From NCBI GenBank assembly GCA_041920465.1, contig JBHGXW010000019.1, positions 1 through 64,000 on the forward strand: a DNA stretch of 64,000 bases. Direction: 5' to 3'. Source of the stretch: Brevibacillus_H sp041920465. Lineage in GTDB: Bacteria > Bacillota > Bacilli > Brevibacillales > Brevibacillaceae. The translations under genes and the position numbers were made by a program. Each line of letters starts with the position of its first letter. Within the stretch, counting starts at the first letter, position 1. The notes beneath the pieces are model-generated. The model did no database searches. It saw only the letters and a program-made list of their open reading frames with translations, and was not told where the DNA came from. Positions 63,931 to 64,000 of this stretch are shown here, in pieces.

Positions 63931-64000
63931 GATGCCCAGCTCCTTTTCGGACAAGGGTATGGATGGCATTGACGAATCGTTCTACCTCGTCGTTTGTATT
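63923..64000 (-). CDS. C-terminal end of a gene, probably class V aminotransferase, cut by window edge
   Basis: The last 25 residues (NTNDEVERFVNAIHTLVRKG, then AGHHA) end with TAA 63925-63923 inside the start of the dehydrogenase. N-T-xxE-x-x-x-F-V-x-A-I is typical of the tails of class V PLP aminotransferases and cysteine desulfurase-like proteins. The rest lies outside, so the call is tentative. Confidence 0.45.
   Translation of the reverse strand, partial: NTNDEVERFVNAIHTLVRKGAGHHA

Overview
The window comes from the chromosome of an endospore-forming Bacilli (Firmicutes). Evidence: genes for CotE, SpoVS, SpoIIIE, TepA and a YheC/D-type spore protein, strong AGGAGG-type ribosome binding sites, ATG/GTG/TTG starts and a LexA box of the Bacillus type upstream of recA. 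Gene order follows the Bacillus subtilis stretch tepA-ylzJ-spoIIIE-ymfC...ymfFHIJKM...pgsA-cinA-recA-rny-ymdB-spoVS...miaB-ymcA-cotE-mutS-mutL...miaA-hfq, with lineage-specific insertions. Genus cannot be fixed by eye; a Bacillales relative outside Bacillus sensu stricto (Paenibacillaceae or Alicyclobacillaceae-like) is a guess.

Layout. 1-3.6 kb is a decayed accessory patch: a phage-type ASCH gene cut by the window edge, a frameshifted YopX-like gene, two small membrane proteins (LiaF-like and DUF1648), a group II intron relic without reverse transcriptase, and an ORF broken by an in-frame stop. 3.7-7.9 kb: DUF4937 protein, tepA, ylzJ, spoIIIE. 8.0-13.5 kb: GntR/UTRA regulator and a BMP-type nucleoside ABC importer with a terminator hairpin between binding protein and ATPase. 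13.7-21.3 kb: a small Cys-rich protein, a sigma-54 activator, a clear -24/-12 promoter, then a 3-hydroxybutyrate-dehydrogenase-like SDR and a branched-chain-type ABC importer whose second permease is fused to an ATPase. 21.5-27.2 kb: ymfF-ymfH-ymfI-ymfJ-ymfK-rodZ-like cluster, with a 46-bp tandem repeat after ymfI. 27.3-37.3 kb: rimO, pgsA, cinA, a DEAD-box helicase, recA (SOS box), recX, rny, ymdB, spoVS (SigH-type promoter). 37.4-40.5 kb: a 58-aa ORF and a 2-oxoacid:ferredoxin oxidoreductase pair. 40.6-51.9 kb: a mixed block of membrane, MBL, tRNA methyltransferase, spore, CBS, acyltransferase, lipoylation, SLH, LysM, CBS/nucleotidyltransferase and exonuclease genes, partly on the minus strand. 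52-64 kb: miaB, ricA, cotE, an amidoligase-domain gene, mutS, mutL, an RsmJ-like methyltransferase, miaA, hfq, and a minus-strand iron alcohol dehydrogenase with the tail of an aminotransferase-like gene.

Most notable: mutL carries a TAA at what should be codon 3, directly behind a strong RBS and ATG; the SDR/importer operon is set up for sigma-54 control by the adjacent PAS activator; and cotE is followed by an amidoligase gene with an ATP-grasp-like N-terminus. No tRNA, rRNA, CRISPR array or complete insertion sequence was seen. All calls are from reading the sequence; no database search was run.
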